In this document: positions 26,576 to 34,163 of the stretch, in pieces | How positions within the stretch are numbered: the stretch's first letter is position 1 | Layout of the letters: each line of letters starts with the position of its first letter | DNA from: Paractinoplanes toevensis | GTDB lineage: Bacteria > Actinomycetota > Actinomycetes > Mycobacteriales > Micromonosporaceae | DNA length: 64,000 bases | Assembly: GCF_018332695.1 (NCBI RefSeq) | Contig: NZ_BOQN01000023.1 | Span: 1-64,000, forward strand | Direction: 5' to 3' | Notes under the pieces: generated by a model | Database searches by the model: none | The model's input: only the letters and a program-made list of their open reading frames with translations | Told to the model about the DNA's origin: nothing | Made by a program: the position numbers and the translations under genes

Positions 26576-26912
26576 CGCGGCACCTGCGCCACCATGGTCG
26601 GTGTCCGCTCCGTAGCCGGGCGGTGTGGGGCGAGGCAGGTGACGGGTCGGAGGCGATCAGGCATGGCGGTGTCCTTCGCGGCGAGGGTGGGAGAACCGGT
26701 GACGGCGGCGACCAGCCGGATCGGAATGTGGTTGGCCGGTCACCGCGGCGCGGGCCGCACGGCCTAGCGGCACGTGAGGTGCGGCGCTGGCCAGGCCGGG
26801 TCTGATTCGGCCAGCGCGAAGCCCCGCGGCTCGGCGGAGCCGCGGAGCTCTACGGGTTTGAGGCGGTATGCGCCGGGGGCCGCTGCTGCGCGCAGGCGCA
26901 GGCGGAGGCCGG
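26576..26912. other. Intergenic with tandem hairpins
   Basis: About 340 bases between the zinc-finger protein gene and the hydrolase start. The left-hand half holds no gene; the two stem-loops at 26784-26845 are its only structure. Confidence 0.45.
26784..26845 (-). terminator. Two tandem GC-rich stem-loops
   Basis: Perfect 9-bp stems: 26784-26792 with 26809-26817, and 26824-26832 with 26837-26845. They lie 68-129 bases after the stop of the gene at 26913 and about 210 bases before the next start, so termination is the simplest reading, although no U tract follows. Confidence 0.45.
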
Positions 26913-27506
26913 TCAGGCGGTGAGGCCGGCGTAGAACGCGGCCACGACAGCCGGATCCTGCGGATGACCGGTGCACTCCAGCGCCCCGCAGGACGGGCAG
27001 CGCTGTATGTAGCGGCCGTCGGTCCAGACGAGTTCGACAGCACCCGGGGTGCCCTCTGGCACGTGCCTCAGCTGGGGGCGGTCGACAAGGTCGTGCCCGA
27101 GCAGTACGCGCGGTCGGCGCCAGACCCGCACGGTCGCGTCGCGGTCGGCGTCGACGCGGACGGTGGGCGCGCAGTCCTGGTCGCGGTCGGCGCTGGTGTA
27201 GACCGCGACGTTGCCGAACAGGGGCACCGCAGCGCAGTACCAGCGGCACCCGTCGACGGTGAACAGTTCACCGTCGATGAGGTGGTCGACGACGCGGCCG
27301 TACGTCGGGGCGCCCGCAGGGGGCGGTCCCGGCCAGCCAATCCCGGCGCAGTGGCGGCCGTCGGCGTGGCGGCTCAGATGACCGGTGCGTACGGCGGCGG
27401 TCCGCAAACACAGCGGGCACAGGCCGTCGTAGTCCACAGCGGGGGCGGGCGCAGGGCTGCGACGCTCGTCGTGGTCGGCGTGCCGTGGGGCATCGTGGTG
27501 GGTCAT
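26913..27506 (-). CDS. Two-zinc-finger protein of unknown function
   Basis: ATG 27506 overlaps the upstream stop as ATGA. The 197-residue product has CPLC near residue 30 and CPSC near residue 170, each with a second nearby Cys or His, suggesting zinc binding at both ends. Its middle (VDHLIDGELFTVDGCRWYCAAVPL) is strand-rich. No catalytic motif was seen. It is expressed with the gene at 27503-28366. Confidence 0.55.
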   Translation of the reverse strand: MTHHDAPRHADHDERRSPAPAPAVDYDGLCPLCLRTAAVRTGHLSRHADGRHCAGIGWPGPPPAGAPTYGRVVDHLIDGELFTVDGCRWYCAAVPLFGNVAVYTSADRDQDCAPTVRVDADRDATVRVWRRPRVLLGHDLVDRPQLRHVPEGTPGAVELVWTDGRYIQRCPSCGALECTGHPQDPAVVAAFYAGLTA

Positions 27507-28366
27507 GCGGCACCGGCCGGCATGTGCATGTCCGTGCGAAGCCACGGCCACAGGTGCGCGCCGACGGGGTAGTGGCCGTCGGCGTCGGGACCGATGACGT
27601 CGTAGCGGCGCAGCGCCGGGATGCCGCCGAGGTCATGTTGCTCGAAGACCTCGACGCGGTCACCGGACCAGCGCAGCACCGGCCGCGGGCCGGGTTGATG
27701 GCCGTCGGCGGCCTGCGCGGCTGCGAGGTCGAGGATCATGTGGGCCACGGTGTGGGTGTCGAAGCGGGCGATCTCACCGCCGAGGGTGTTGCGGTAGCCG
27801 TCGGCGACCAGCGCGGGGTAGGTGCCGCTGCCGGTGGTCGGGACGCAGGCGACGGCCGCCGGTAGCCAGGTGACGTCGGGCGGGTAGAGGTCGCCGCGCT
27901 GCTCGACGACGTCGAGGCGGTCGGCGCCGATCACCGGGCGGGCCCGGGTGATGTCGATGCTCAGCCAGTGGCAGCCCGCGACGGCCGCCTCGCGGAGCCA
28001 GTCGATGACCTGGATTCCGAGGCCGGGCACGCTGCGCAGGGGAAGGTAACCGCCCGCCGGGCCGGTGGGCTCGGGGCGGCGGCTGCCTGGCCGTACCCAG
28101 CTTCGGCTGCGGACGCGGTGCGGGTCACCGTCCGGGTCGTACCAGCCGGGGTCACCGTTGGAGGCGAGGGTGTCGGCGTCGCCGGTCCGGGCCCAGATCA
28201 GGGCGGGCAGGCTCGGGGCATGCGCGGTCAACTGCTCGCGGGTGAGCGCCTGCCGGGGGGTGCTGGCGGCATGCGCGGCCAGGGGTAGGACGTCGTCGAG
28301 GTGGAACCACAGCCGGTGCCGGCCGGCGCGATCGGTGGGCTGTGGTGAGGTGGCAGGGGCTGCCAT
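27503..28366 (-). CDS. Unknown protein, paralogue of the gene at 29504-30433
   Basis: ATG 28366 follows AAGGAG. The 287-residue protein begins with a conserved LWFHLDDVLPLAAHA stretch and shares with the 309-residue protein at 29504-30433 the order of elements: LIWAxTGS/ADxLASNG, YLPL, WLSIDITxARxIGxxR, YPALVADGY, ARFDTxT, and a final PVGAHLWPWxR block. The two arose by duplication. There is no enzyme signature I recognise. The gene is the head of a two-gene unit and is preceded by a leader hairpin 29 nt upstream. Confidence 0.6.
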   Translation of the reverse strand: MAAPATSPQPTDRAGRHRLWFHLDDVLPLAAHAASTPRQALTREQLTAHAPSLPALIWARTGDADTLASNGDPGWYDPDGDPHRVRSRSWVRPGSRRPEPTGPAGGYLPLRSVPGLGIQVIDWLREAAVAGCHWLSIDITRARPVIGADRLDVVEQRGDLYPPDVTWLPAAVACVPTTGSGTYPALVADGYRNTLGGEIARFDTHTVAHMILDLAAAQAADGHQPGPRPVLRWSGDRVEVFEQHDLGGIPALRRYDVIGPDADGHYPVGAHLWPWLRTDMHMPAGAA

Positions 28367-28395
28367 GGTGAGGCTCCTTCAACTGTGGTGGGAGC

Positions 28396-28428
28396 CCCGG
28401 GTACGGCCGTGTGTCGGCCGCGCCCGGG
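28396..28428 (-). promoter_or_regulatory. 14-bp leader stem-loop with one mismatch
   Basis: Arms 28396-28409 and 28415-28428; on minus-strand RNA 12 Watson-Crick pairs, one G-U and one mismatch. Ends 29 nt before ATG 28366. Confidence 0.5.
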
Positions 28429-28630
28429 AACTCACGCGGTCAGCGCGGGTGCGCGCTGGGTTCGGCCGGGCGTCGGCCGCAGTCGTGGTGCTCGTCGCAT
28501 CGGACGGGGGTCGGGTCGTGGTCGGGCGGCTCAGATCCGCCGCCGGCTGGTGGTGTGGCCCTTCCCGGAAACGGCCGTGCCCCACGGCCGGGAGTCGGCG
28601 GCGGGGCACACGGGGTAGGGCGCTCAGGGG

Positions 28631-28918
28631 TCAGCTCGTCGGCGGCTGCCCCGGCGTGTCCAGGGTGGGACGGGTGAAGGCGATCTGACCGTCCGGCAGG
28701 CGGCAGGCCAGCAGCCAGCCCTGGCGGAGCGCTTCGACCAGGGCCGCGTCGAACGCGAGAGTTCCTCGGTCGCCGTCGGGATGCTCGCCGGTGATCAGGA
28801 CAGCAACTGCCTCGTCGGCGGTGAGCAGCCGGGCCCCAGCCGGTAGCGGAGGTGCCAGGTGGGCGGTGCCGCTGTCGTTCGGGTCATCGGCATGCGGTGC
28901 GGAACGAGGCGGGCTCAC
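28631..28918 (-). CDS. Small unknown protein, 95 aa
   Basis: GTG 28918 overlaps the stop of the gene upstream as GTGA, so translation is probably coupled. The 95-residue product has a disordered, Pro-rich start and a compact core (LLTADEAVAVLITGEHPDG...LVEALRQGWLLACRLPDGQIAF). No family recognised. It is the last gene of the three-gene unit that begins at 30433. Confidence 0.5.
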   Translation of the reverse strand: MSPPRSAPHADDPNDSGTAHLAPPLPAGARLLTADEAVAVLITGEHPDGDRGTLAFDAALVEALRQGWLLACRLPDGQIAFTRPTLDTPGQPPTS

Positions 28919-29511
28919 CGGTGGCGGTCCGCGACGATCGGATACAGGGGCACCAGGAACCACTCGACGGCGTCGTCGCCCGGTTTCCAGGCGCTCGCGC
29001 TGGCCGGGCTGAGGAACGAGCCGCCGGCGGCCAGTCGGTGGCCGGCCCGGTCGAGCAGGACCACCATGCAGGCGCCCGTCTCCGGTGGTGCGTCCAGCAG
29101 ACGGTCGGCGAGGTCGTCGGGCAGGTGCCGCCAGGCGTCGGGCGCGATGTTCGCGTCGGTCGGATTGTGCACCGGCACCGCGACGGTCGCGGTGATCATG
29201 CCGTCGGTCAGGACCAGGTCGGGCGCGTATTCGAGGGCGGTGGCGGGTCCTGCCACGGTTCCGTGGGCGGTGAGCCGTCCGTCGGTGTGCACGGCGAGCA
29301 GCACGTGCGGATCGCTCACCTCGAGCGAGTCCAGAACCGTGAGACTGATGGTGTCTCCGCTGGAGACGTGAACCAGGCTCAGTATCGCCGGCCGGCCGTC
29401 TTCGCGGGCCCAGGTGAGGACTTCGAAGTGCTCGCTGGCCAGGGCGAGCAGCCGTTGCCAGGCTCGGTTGTCGGTGTCGAAGGGGTATTTGTCGTCGTTG
29501 CTGTCACGCAT
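28915..29511 (-). CDS. Unknown protein, 198 aa
   Basis: ATG 29511 overlaps the end of the upstream gene by 8 bases. The product has 198 residues, begins MRDSNDDKYPFDTD and alternates strands with an Ala/Gly-rich core; no membrane segment, no metal motif and no family recognised. It lies between the paralogue gene at 29504-30433 and the small gene at 28631-28918, all overlapping, so the three make one translationally linked unit. Confidence 0.55.
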   Translation of the reverse strand: MRDSNDDKYPFDTDNRAWQRLLALASEHFEVLTWAREDGRPAILSLVHVSSGDTISLTVLDSLEVSDPHVLLAVHTDGRLTAHGTVAGPATALEYAPDLVLTDGMITATVAVPVHNPTDANIAPDAWRHLPDDLADRLLDAPPETGACMVVLLDRAGHRLAAGGSFLSPASASAWKPGDDAVEWFLVPLYPIVADRHR

Positions 29512-30433
29512 CGGGGGTCAGCTCCGTTCGGGGGGTGTCGTTGCGGTGCGCGGACGCTGCCGGCGCAGGTCCGGTGGTGTCGGGGTGCGGCTGGTCGGCT
29601 GTGGTGGTGGGCTGGTCGGCGTGCCGCCACGGCCACAGGTAGGCGCCGAGCGGGTAGCGGCCGTCCTGGTCGGGGGTGAGGTAGTCGGTGGCGCGGACGG
29701 TGCCGCCCTTGAGGTGCGGGTTGTCGTGTTCCTGCAGGACGGTCAGGACGTCGCCGCTCAGCCGCAGGTGCGGGTATTCGCCGGGTATCGGGTCGCTGTC
29801 GCGGTCCGGGTTGGTGTGGATCTGCTCGAGGTCGGCGGTCATCCGAGCGATGGTCGTGGTGTCGAAGCGGGCCAGCAGGTCGCCGCTGTCGCTGGTGTAG
29901 CCGTCGGCGATCAGAGCGGGGTAGGGCCGATCGTCGACGTGCCGGCAGGTGACCTCGGCCGGCGTCCACGCCGTGTCGGTGGGTACAAGGCCGTGGCGGC
30001 AGGGCAGGGCGTGGACACGGGTCGGGCCGATCAGGCGTGCATCGGTGGGGTCGATGTCGACGGCGAGCCAGCTGTAGCCGCTGTCTCGGCTACCGCGCAG
30101 GACGTTCATGACGAATCCGGTGGAGCCGTCGGGGTTGGTCAGGGGAAGGTAGGCGGTGTGGTAGCCGTCGGTGTGGGCGGTGCCGTACGCGCCGGTGGTG
30201 TTGCGCCAGGTGTAGGCCTCGGCGATGTGCATGCTGGCGTCCTCGCGGTGCCAGGTCGGCACGCCGTTGGAGCTCAGCAGGTCCATCAGCGCGGACCCGG
30301 TCCAGATCAGCGCCGGTCCGTGCGACACGTCGAGGCCGACCTCGACGCCGGTGGTGCGGTGCTCGAAGCAGGCCATCGCGTGCTCGGCGAGCGGAAGGAC
30401 GTCGGTGAGTCTGAACCACATGCGGTGCGACAT
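29504..30433 (-). CDS. Unknown protein, paralogue of the gene at 27503-28366
   Basis: ATG 30433 has GGAGG at good spacing; the N terminus then reads MSHRMWFRLTDVLPLAEHAM, matching the paralogue. The 309-residue protein shares its motif order (see 27503-28366) and ends in a Thr/Pro/Asp-rich tail that the paralogue lacks. Duplication of a gene of this size next to itself, with two different partner sets behind it, suggests related but separate functions. Function unknown. Confidence 0.6.
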   Translation of the reverse strand: MSHRMWFRLTDVLPLAEHAMACFEHRTTGVEVGLDVSHGPALIWTGSALMDLLSSNGVPTWHREDASMHIAEAYTWRNTTGAYGTAHTDGYHTAYLPLTNPDGSTGFVMNVLRGSRDSGYSWLAVDIDPTDARLIGPTRVHALPCRHGLVPTDTAWTPAEVTCRHVDDRPYPALIADGYTSDSGDLLARFDTTTIARMTADLEQIHTNPDRDSDPIPGEYPHLRLSGDVLTVLQEHDNPHLKGGTVRATDYLTPDQDGRYPLGAYLWPWRHADQPTTTADQPHPDTTGPAPAASAHRNDTPRTELTPDA

Positions 30434-30469
30434 GAGTGGATACCTCCGGTCGAGAAAAGGGGTTGGGAA

Positions 30470-30506
30470 GAGCCGATGTACGGGTTGCAGTACCGGGCCT
30501 CGGCTC
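30470..30506 (-). promoter_or_regulatory. Two-part leader stem-loop
   Basis: GAGCCGA (30470-30476) pairs with TCGGCTC (30500-30506) and GTAC (30478-30481) with GTAC (30490-30493). It ends 36 nt before ATG 30433. Confidence 0.45.
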
Positions 30507-30610
30507 GGCCACGGGGACAGACCCGGATGGATGCGCGGCCTGGTCGTGGGCTGGCGCATCGGCGCGGTGGCCCGACAGGGTGCTGCATCCGTCGAGTACG
30601 GCCCGAGGCT

Positions 30611-30727
30611 TTAGCTGGTGCGCAGGTCGCGGGCGAGTCCACGCAGGATGGCGACTGGCTCGCTGTCGTGGGCCGGGTCAGCGGTGCGGATTGTCAGGTC
30701 GCCGTCCGGGACATAGCTGATCGTCAT
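30611..30727 (-). CDS. 38-residue small protein
   Basis: ATG 30727 to TAA 30611 encodes 38 residues beginning MTISYVPDGDLTIRTADPA and ending in a helix-like LRGLARDLRTS. Codon use is normal for the window, but the ribosome site is weak. It lies 18 bases after the gene at 30746 on the same strand, so it could ride on that transcript. Confidence 0.45.
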   Translation of the reverse strand: MTISYVPDGDLTIRTADPAHDSEPVAILRGLARDLRTS

Positions 30728-30745
30728 GTCCGGTCTCTGTCTTCG

Positions 30746-31345
30746 CTAGTAGCGGTCGGCGGGGATGTGGGCGGGCCGGTCGGTGAGGTCGGTCCAGCGG
30801 CTCTGGTCGGCTTGCCAGAGCTGCCACCAGCCGAGCGGGGGCGGCGCGTGCCGGGTGTGGCCGAGGAGGCTGGCGCGCAGCCTGCCCCGGTTGGCTGCCA
30901 CCGTCTGGGCGGTCTCGAGCAGGCCGGTCACACTGGCCCAGCCCTGGGGCCTGTTGCCGTCTTCGTGGTCCTGCATCAGGCGCAGCAGGGTGTTGCCGCG
31001 CTTGGCGGCGCGGGCGATGTTGCGGCGGGTCTGGTATTCGATGACCAGGTCACCGAGGACGTATTCGACGTCGGGCGTGTGGCCTTCCGCGTCGGTGCAC
31101 TGCGCGGCGAAGGTCTCCAGTGCCGCCTGCTGCCCGGCGTTGGCGAGGGCGTGGTTGGGGTGGAACGTGTCGGGGCCACCCACGCCGTCGTTCTCGACCG
31201 TGCCGATGATCTTTCGGTTCAGGCGCAGGGTGGCGGTGAAGGCGACACCGTCACGGGTTGAGAGTTCTTTGTAGGCGGTGACGGTGTAGCCGTCGTGCGG
31301 GACGGTGAGGCCGCTGTGCGGCAGGCGCAGGGATTGCGGTTGCAC
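30746..31345 (-). CDS. Protein with GTVxNDGxGG domain, 199 aa
   Basis: GTG 31345 is set by CAAGGAG; the open frame runs on upstream only as shadow. The 199-residue product carries a segment (TATLRLNRKIIGTVENDGVGG) also present in the large DUF4314 protein at 18651-20309, followed by a helical part and a Trp-rich end. No enzyme motif was found. A short hairpin (31402-31422) lies 56 nt upstream. Confidence 0.58.
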   Translation of the reverse strand: MQPQSLRLPHSGLTVPHDGYTVTAYKELSTRDGVAFTATLRLNRKIIGTVENDGVGGPDTFHPNHALANAGQQAALETFAAQCTDAEGHTPDVEYVLGDLVIEYQTRRNIARAAKRGNTLLRLMQDHEDGNRPQGWASVTGLLETAQTVAANRGRLRASLLGHTRHAPPPLGWWQLWQADQSRWTDLTDRPAHIPADRY

Positions 31346-31707
31346 GAGTTGATCTCCTTGGTCGTTAATGAGGCGGATGCCTTCGGGGAAAGAGGGAAAG
31401 AGCGGCCATAGGCGCCGGCCGCGGGCGTTCTGGCGCTGCCCCCGCCTGGGGTCCCGGCCTCGGTAGGCGGGCAGCTGCCGGTGCGGCGGTGGAGTCGGCT
31501 GCCGGGATGCTGCCGCGTGGCTGGTCCGCGGGCGGGCTGAGGAGTCGCCTGACGTGGGAGTCGGTCGTGTCGAGCCGCCCGAGTGCAGGTTCGTTCGGTC
31601 GCCGTGCGGGTTCACCGCGGGGCCGCAGGGATGGAGCCGGTCGGGCAGCACACTGATCCCTTCGGGTACGGGGGATGAGGGTGTGCTGCTCCGACCGGTC
31701 CGTGGTG
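31346..31707. other. Intergenic with hairpin and one TGACACC site
   Basis: Holds the 6-bp hairpin GCGGCC...GGCCGC (31402-31407 with 31417-31422). Just beyond its edge, at 31704-31710, a perfect TGACACC (minus strand) overlaps the stop codon of the next gene. No gene seen. Confidence 0.45.
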
Positions 31708-32523
31708 TCACGCCAAGGTGACGGCGAGCAGGCGCTGCGCGGGGTCGAGGGACTCGACGTAGCGGATCGCCTGGCTCAGGTAGGTCAGCCGGTCGGCGGC
31801 ACTGTCGCTGGCCGGTTGCATCCGGGCGCCGTTCAGGGTGTAGACGGCGTCGGTGCAGACCACCCACATGCAGTGGTAGTTGGCGTAGGCGGCAGGACCG
31901 GCCTGCAGCAATTCCAACTCGAACGGGTCGAGGTACACGTCGCCGAACGTGGCGGCGTTGTGTGCCCGCATCGCTAGGACCCGTGGCTGGGCCTCGAAGT
32001 CCTTGATGGCCTGCTCGACCGGGTACTTGACCTGGTCGCTGAGGTGCCGCAGCAGGTAGTCCTGCCACGGTCGGGCGTCGCGGGTGCCGCGTACGACGCC
32101 GGCCCACTGCTGATGGCGCATGCTCGCGCCCAGGGCGCCGCCGTGACGCATACCGGCCAGATCCAGCAGTCGGATCGGGCCGCCCGCGCAGTAGCGCGGT
32201 CCCGTCTTGGGCTTGCGCAGATCGATGAGGTGCTTGTTCTGCCACATGTGGATGTTCGGGTTGACCCAGAACCGGGCCTCGCTGCTGGCGGTGGCACCGA
32301 TGTGCCGGTCGAGCTGGCGGGTGCTGTCGAGCACCTGCGTGGACAGCTCGTCCGGAACGCAGACGATCATGGTGCGGATCGTCGGCAGCGGTCGCTGCAC
32401 CGGTGCTGCGGTCGCTGGCGCGGACGCGGCCGTCGGCGTCTTTGCGCCCGTCCGTCGGGTGGTGGTCGGCTTCTTGCTGTCTTTGCTCGGCGGCTTGGTG
32501 CTGCCGTTGAGGGACGTGGTCAT
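31708..32523 (-). CDS. Unknown protein, 271 aa
   Basis: ATG 32523 follows AGGAGG. Residues 1-45 are Lys/Thr/Pro/Ala-rich and probably disordered. The rest is mixed, with Trp/His/Asn clusters (FWVNPNIHMWQNKH) and a helical end. No domain was recognised. It is separated from the replication-relaxation gene by 400 bases carrying four perfect TGACACC sites in two inverted pairs, so it may be under the same control as the transfer genes. Confidence 0.6.
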   Translation of the reverse strand: MTTSLNGSTKPPSKDSKKPTTTRRTGAKTPTAASAPATAAPVQRPLPTIRTMIVCVPDELSTQVLDSTRQLDRHIGATASSEARFWVNPNIHMWQNKHLIDLRKPKTGPRYCAGGPIRLLDLAGMRHGGALGASMRHQQWAGVVRGTRDARPWQDYLLRHLSDQVKYPVEQAIKDFEAQPRVLAMRAHNAATFGDVYLDPFELELLQAGPAAYANYHCMWVVCTDAVYTLNGARMQPASDSAADRLTYLSQAIRYVESLDPAQRLLAVTLA

Positions 32524-32930
32524 GGTGGTGGCCTCCTGGGTTGTGGGCGCTGTAGGGCGCGCAGAGATGGCCGGCCCACTGGGTGCGGGGGTCGGCTAGG
32601 GATGTGGTGCTTGCTGGAGCGGTGGTGCGGGTGGTTGGTGCGACCGGGAGGGGGCGCCGCGTGGCGGTCTGGACCGACCGGCCCGAAGGCGGGTGGGTGC
32701 AGGTGCCACTGATGCGGCGAAGGAGTCCTCGGGGTGGGACCGAACCGGGGTGGAGCGATATATGGGTGTTGGTAGTGCCGAAACCGTAGCGGCCTGCTCT
32801 GACACCACCGTCTTCCTGCGGACGCGGGTGCAGGGCGGCTGACCTGCGGTGTCAGAGCGAACAGGCCGTTGGCGGGGTGTGTTGCCGCTGTGGTGTCAGA
32901 ATCTGCGCGCTGACACCACAGCAGGCCGCG
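32524..32930. promoter_or_regulatory. Intergenic control region with two inverted pairs of TGACACC sites
   Basis: Perfect heptamers at 32800-32806, 32848-32854, 32892-32898 and 32911-32917. The first two belong to a longer inverted match (CTCTGACACC with GGTGTCAGAG), the last two to a perfect 12-bp palindrome. Placed upstream of the gene at 31708-32523 and just after the stop of the replication-relaxation gene. Confidence 0.55.
32888..32921. repeat. Perfect 12-bp inverted repeat with TGACACC core
   Basis: CTGTGGTGTCAG (32888-32899) and CTGACACCACAG (32910-32921) with a 10-base spacer, starting 9 bases after the stop of the replication-relaxation gene. It could be a dimer operator or a terminator; the repeated heptamer elsewhere favours an operator. 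Confidence 0.55.
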
Positions 32931-33911
32931 TCAATTCTTGAGGTCGGTGGGCAGAGCCCGGTCGTGGAAGCCCTCGACGGGCCCGCTGGGCAGCTCGTGC
33001 AGACGCAGCCGGATTCCCGGCTGGTCGACCGGCGCCCAGATGGCTTGCGCGGGGGTCCGGCAGTGCACCGCGGTCGCCACGGTCACCGCCATCGGGGTGT
33101 CGGCCAGCGCCTGCTGCAGCCGGCGTTCCCGGTCGGCGGTCGGGACCCAGAGCAGCACCGGCCAGCGTGGGCCGTCGGGTTGCAGCGCGAGGTACTCGTA
33201 GTGGCGCAGCTTCCTGACGACCTCGAGGACGCTCATCGTGTCGTTGTCGTACTCGAGGAACAGTCCGATGGTGGTGTCGCCGACCTGCCAGGTGCCGTGG
33301 CCGTCGGGGCGGATGATGATCGGTTCGGCCGCTGGGCCTTCGGAACTGTTTCGGTAGCGCCCGCCGAACACGGTGGTGGCGTGCTGTTCGGACCACCAGT
33401 GCGTCAGCCGTGCGCCGGGATGCGTGCGGGCGTGGGCGTAGAGGTCGGTGAAGAACCGGTTCACGCCCATGAGGTGGCGGCGGGTGTGGCTGCGTTCGAT
33501 GCGGGTGCGCCGTTCCAGGTGGGTGCGCGGCGGTTTGGCCTTGATGTCGTCGGGATCGTGGTAGGCGGTGGGGTGCAGCAGGACACCGAGCGGGCCGAGG
33601 GAGTAGCGCAGGTCGGCGGGGTCGATTTCGGGGACGCCGAGGCCGTAGCGCGGTAGCGCGCCGATGCGGTACAGCACGGGGTCGGCGGCGGTGGGGTTGT
33701 ACCGAAACGCCGACAGCGCGCCGTTACGGGTCAGGGCGGTCAGGCGGCGCTGGGCGATGCGGCGGCTGGGGAACAGCGCGGCGGTGACCTGCGAGGTGCT
33801 CAGCACGTAGTGCTCGGCCAGCCAGGACAGCAGCAGCCGGTCACGAAGGGTCAGGACCCGGGCGGACTTGAGCGGATCGAAAACAGACGACGAGGAGGAG
33901 TTGGCGGACAT
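32931..33911 (-). CDS. Replication-relaxation family protein
   Basis: ATG 33911 has GGGAG upstream; the 66 extra codons of the open frame run through a hairpin and are not real. The 326-residue protein starts with an acidic Ser-rich stretch, then a winged-helix region (LLSWLAEHYVLSTSQVTAALFPSRRIAQRRL) followed by an RNase-H-like or endonuclease-like core (HWWSEQ..., FLEYDNDTMSVLEVVRKLRHYEYL, VLLWVPTADRE). This is the pattern of the replication-relaxation family found on actinobacterial plasmids and conjugative elements. It may act in replication initiation or as a relaxase substitute. Dispersed TGACACC sites on both sides (34015, 32800-32917) are candidate binding sites or promoters. Confidence 0.8.
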   Translation of the reverse strand: MSANSSSSSVFDPLKSARVLTLRDRLLLSWLAEHYVLSTSQVTAALFPSRRIAQRRLTALTRNGALSAFRYNPTAADPVLYRIGALPRYGLGVPEIDPADLRYSLGPLGVLLHPTAYHDPDDIKAKPPRTHLERRTRIERSHTRRHLMGVNRFFTDLYAHARTHPGARLTHWWSEQHATTVFGGRYRNSSEGPAAEPIIIRPDGHGTWQVGDTTIGLFLEYDNDTMSVLEVVRKLRHYEYLALQPDGPRWPVLLWVPTADRERRLQQALADTPMAVTVATAVHCRTPAQAIWAPVDQPGIRLRLHELPSGPVEGFHDRALPTDLKN

Positions 33912-33942
33912 GAGGATGGATCTCCCTAGGGAAGGAATCGGA

Positions 33943-33960
33943 CCCCTCCTATCGGAGGGG
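33943..33960 (-). promoter_or_regulatory. Perfect 7-bp leader stem-loop
   Basis: CCCCTCC-TATC-GGAGGGG, 31 nt upstream of ATG 33911; a palindrome TCCCTAGGGA (33923-33932) lies between it and the start. Confidence 0.45.
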
Positions 33961-34014
33961 ACTCTTGGAGGAAGACAGTGGTGCGAGGGCTCTGTCACCG
34001 GCCACTTGCTGCAC

Positions 34015-34021
34015 TGACACC
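34015..34021 (+). promoter_or_regulatory. TGACACC site upstream of the replication-relaxation gene
   Basis: A single perfect heptamer 104 bases before ATG 33911, between that gene and the VirD4-like gene. Confidence 0.45.
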
Positions 34022-34163
34022 GCAGCTCAGCACCGTTGCGAACAGTCGTGGCGGCACGGGCGACGACCGGCGAGACGATCACCGCAGCGATCACCAGGAC
34101 GATCGCCACGAATGGTGTGGGCAGCTGCAGATGCCCAGTGAGGCGTTGGCGGGGAAAGCCGGC

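Noticed and set aside
32931..34109. Longer start of the replication-relaxation gene at 34109 with a membrane segment
   Set aside because: The extra 66 codons cover the leader hairpin and a TGACACC site; the ATG at 33911 has a good ribosome site.
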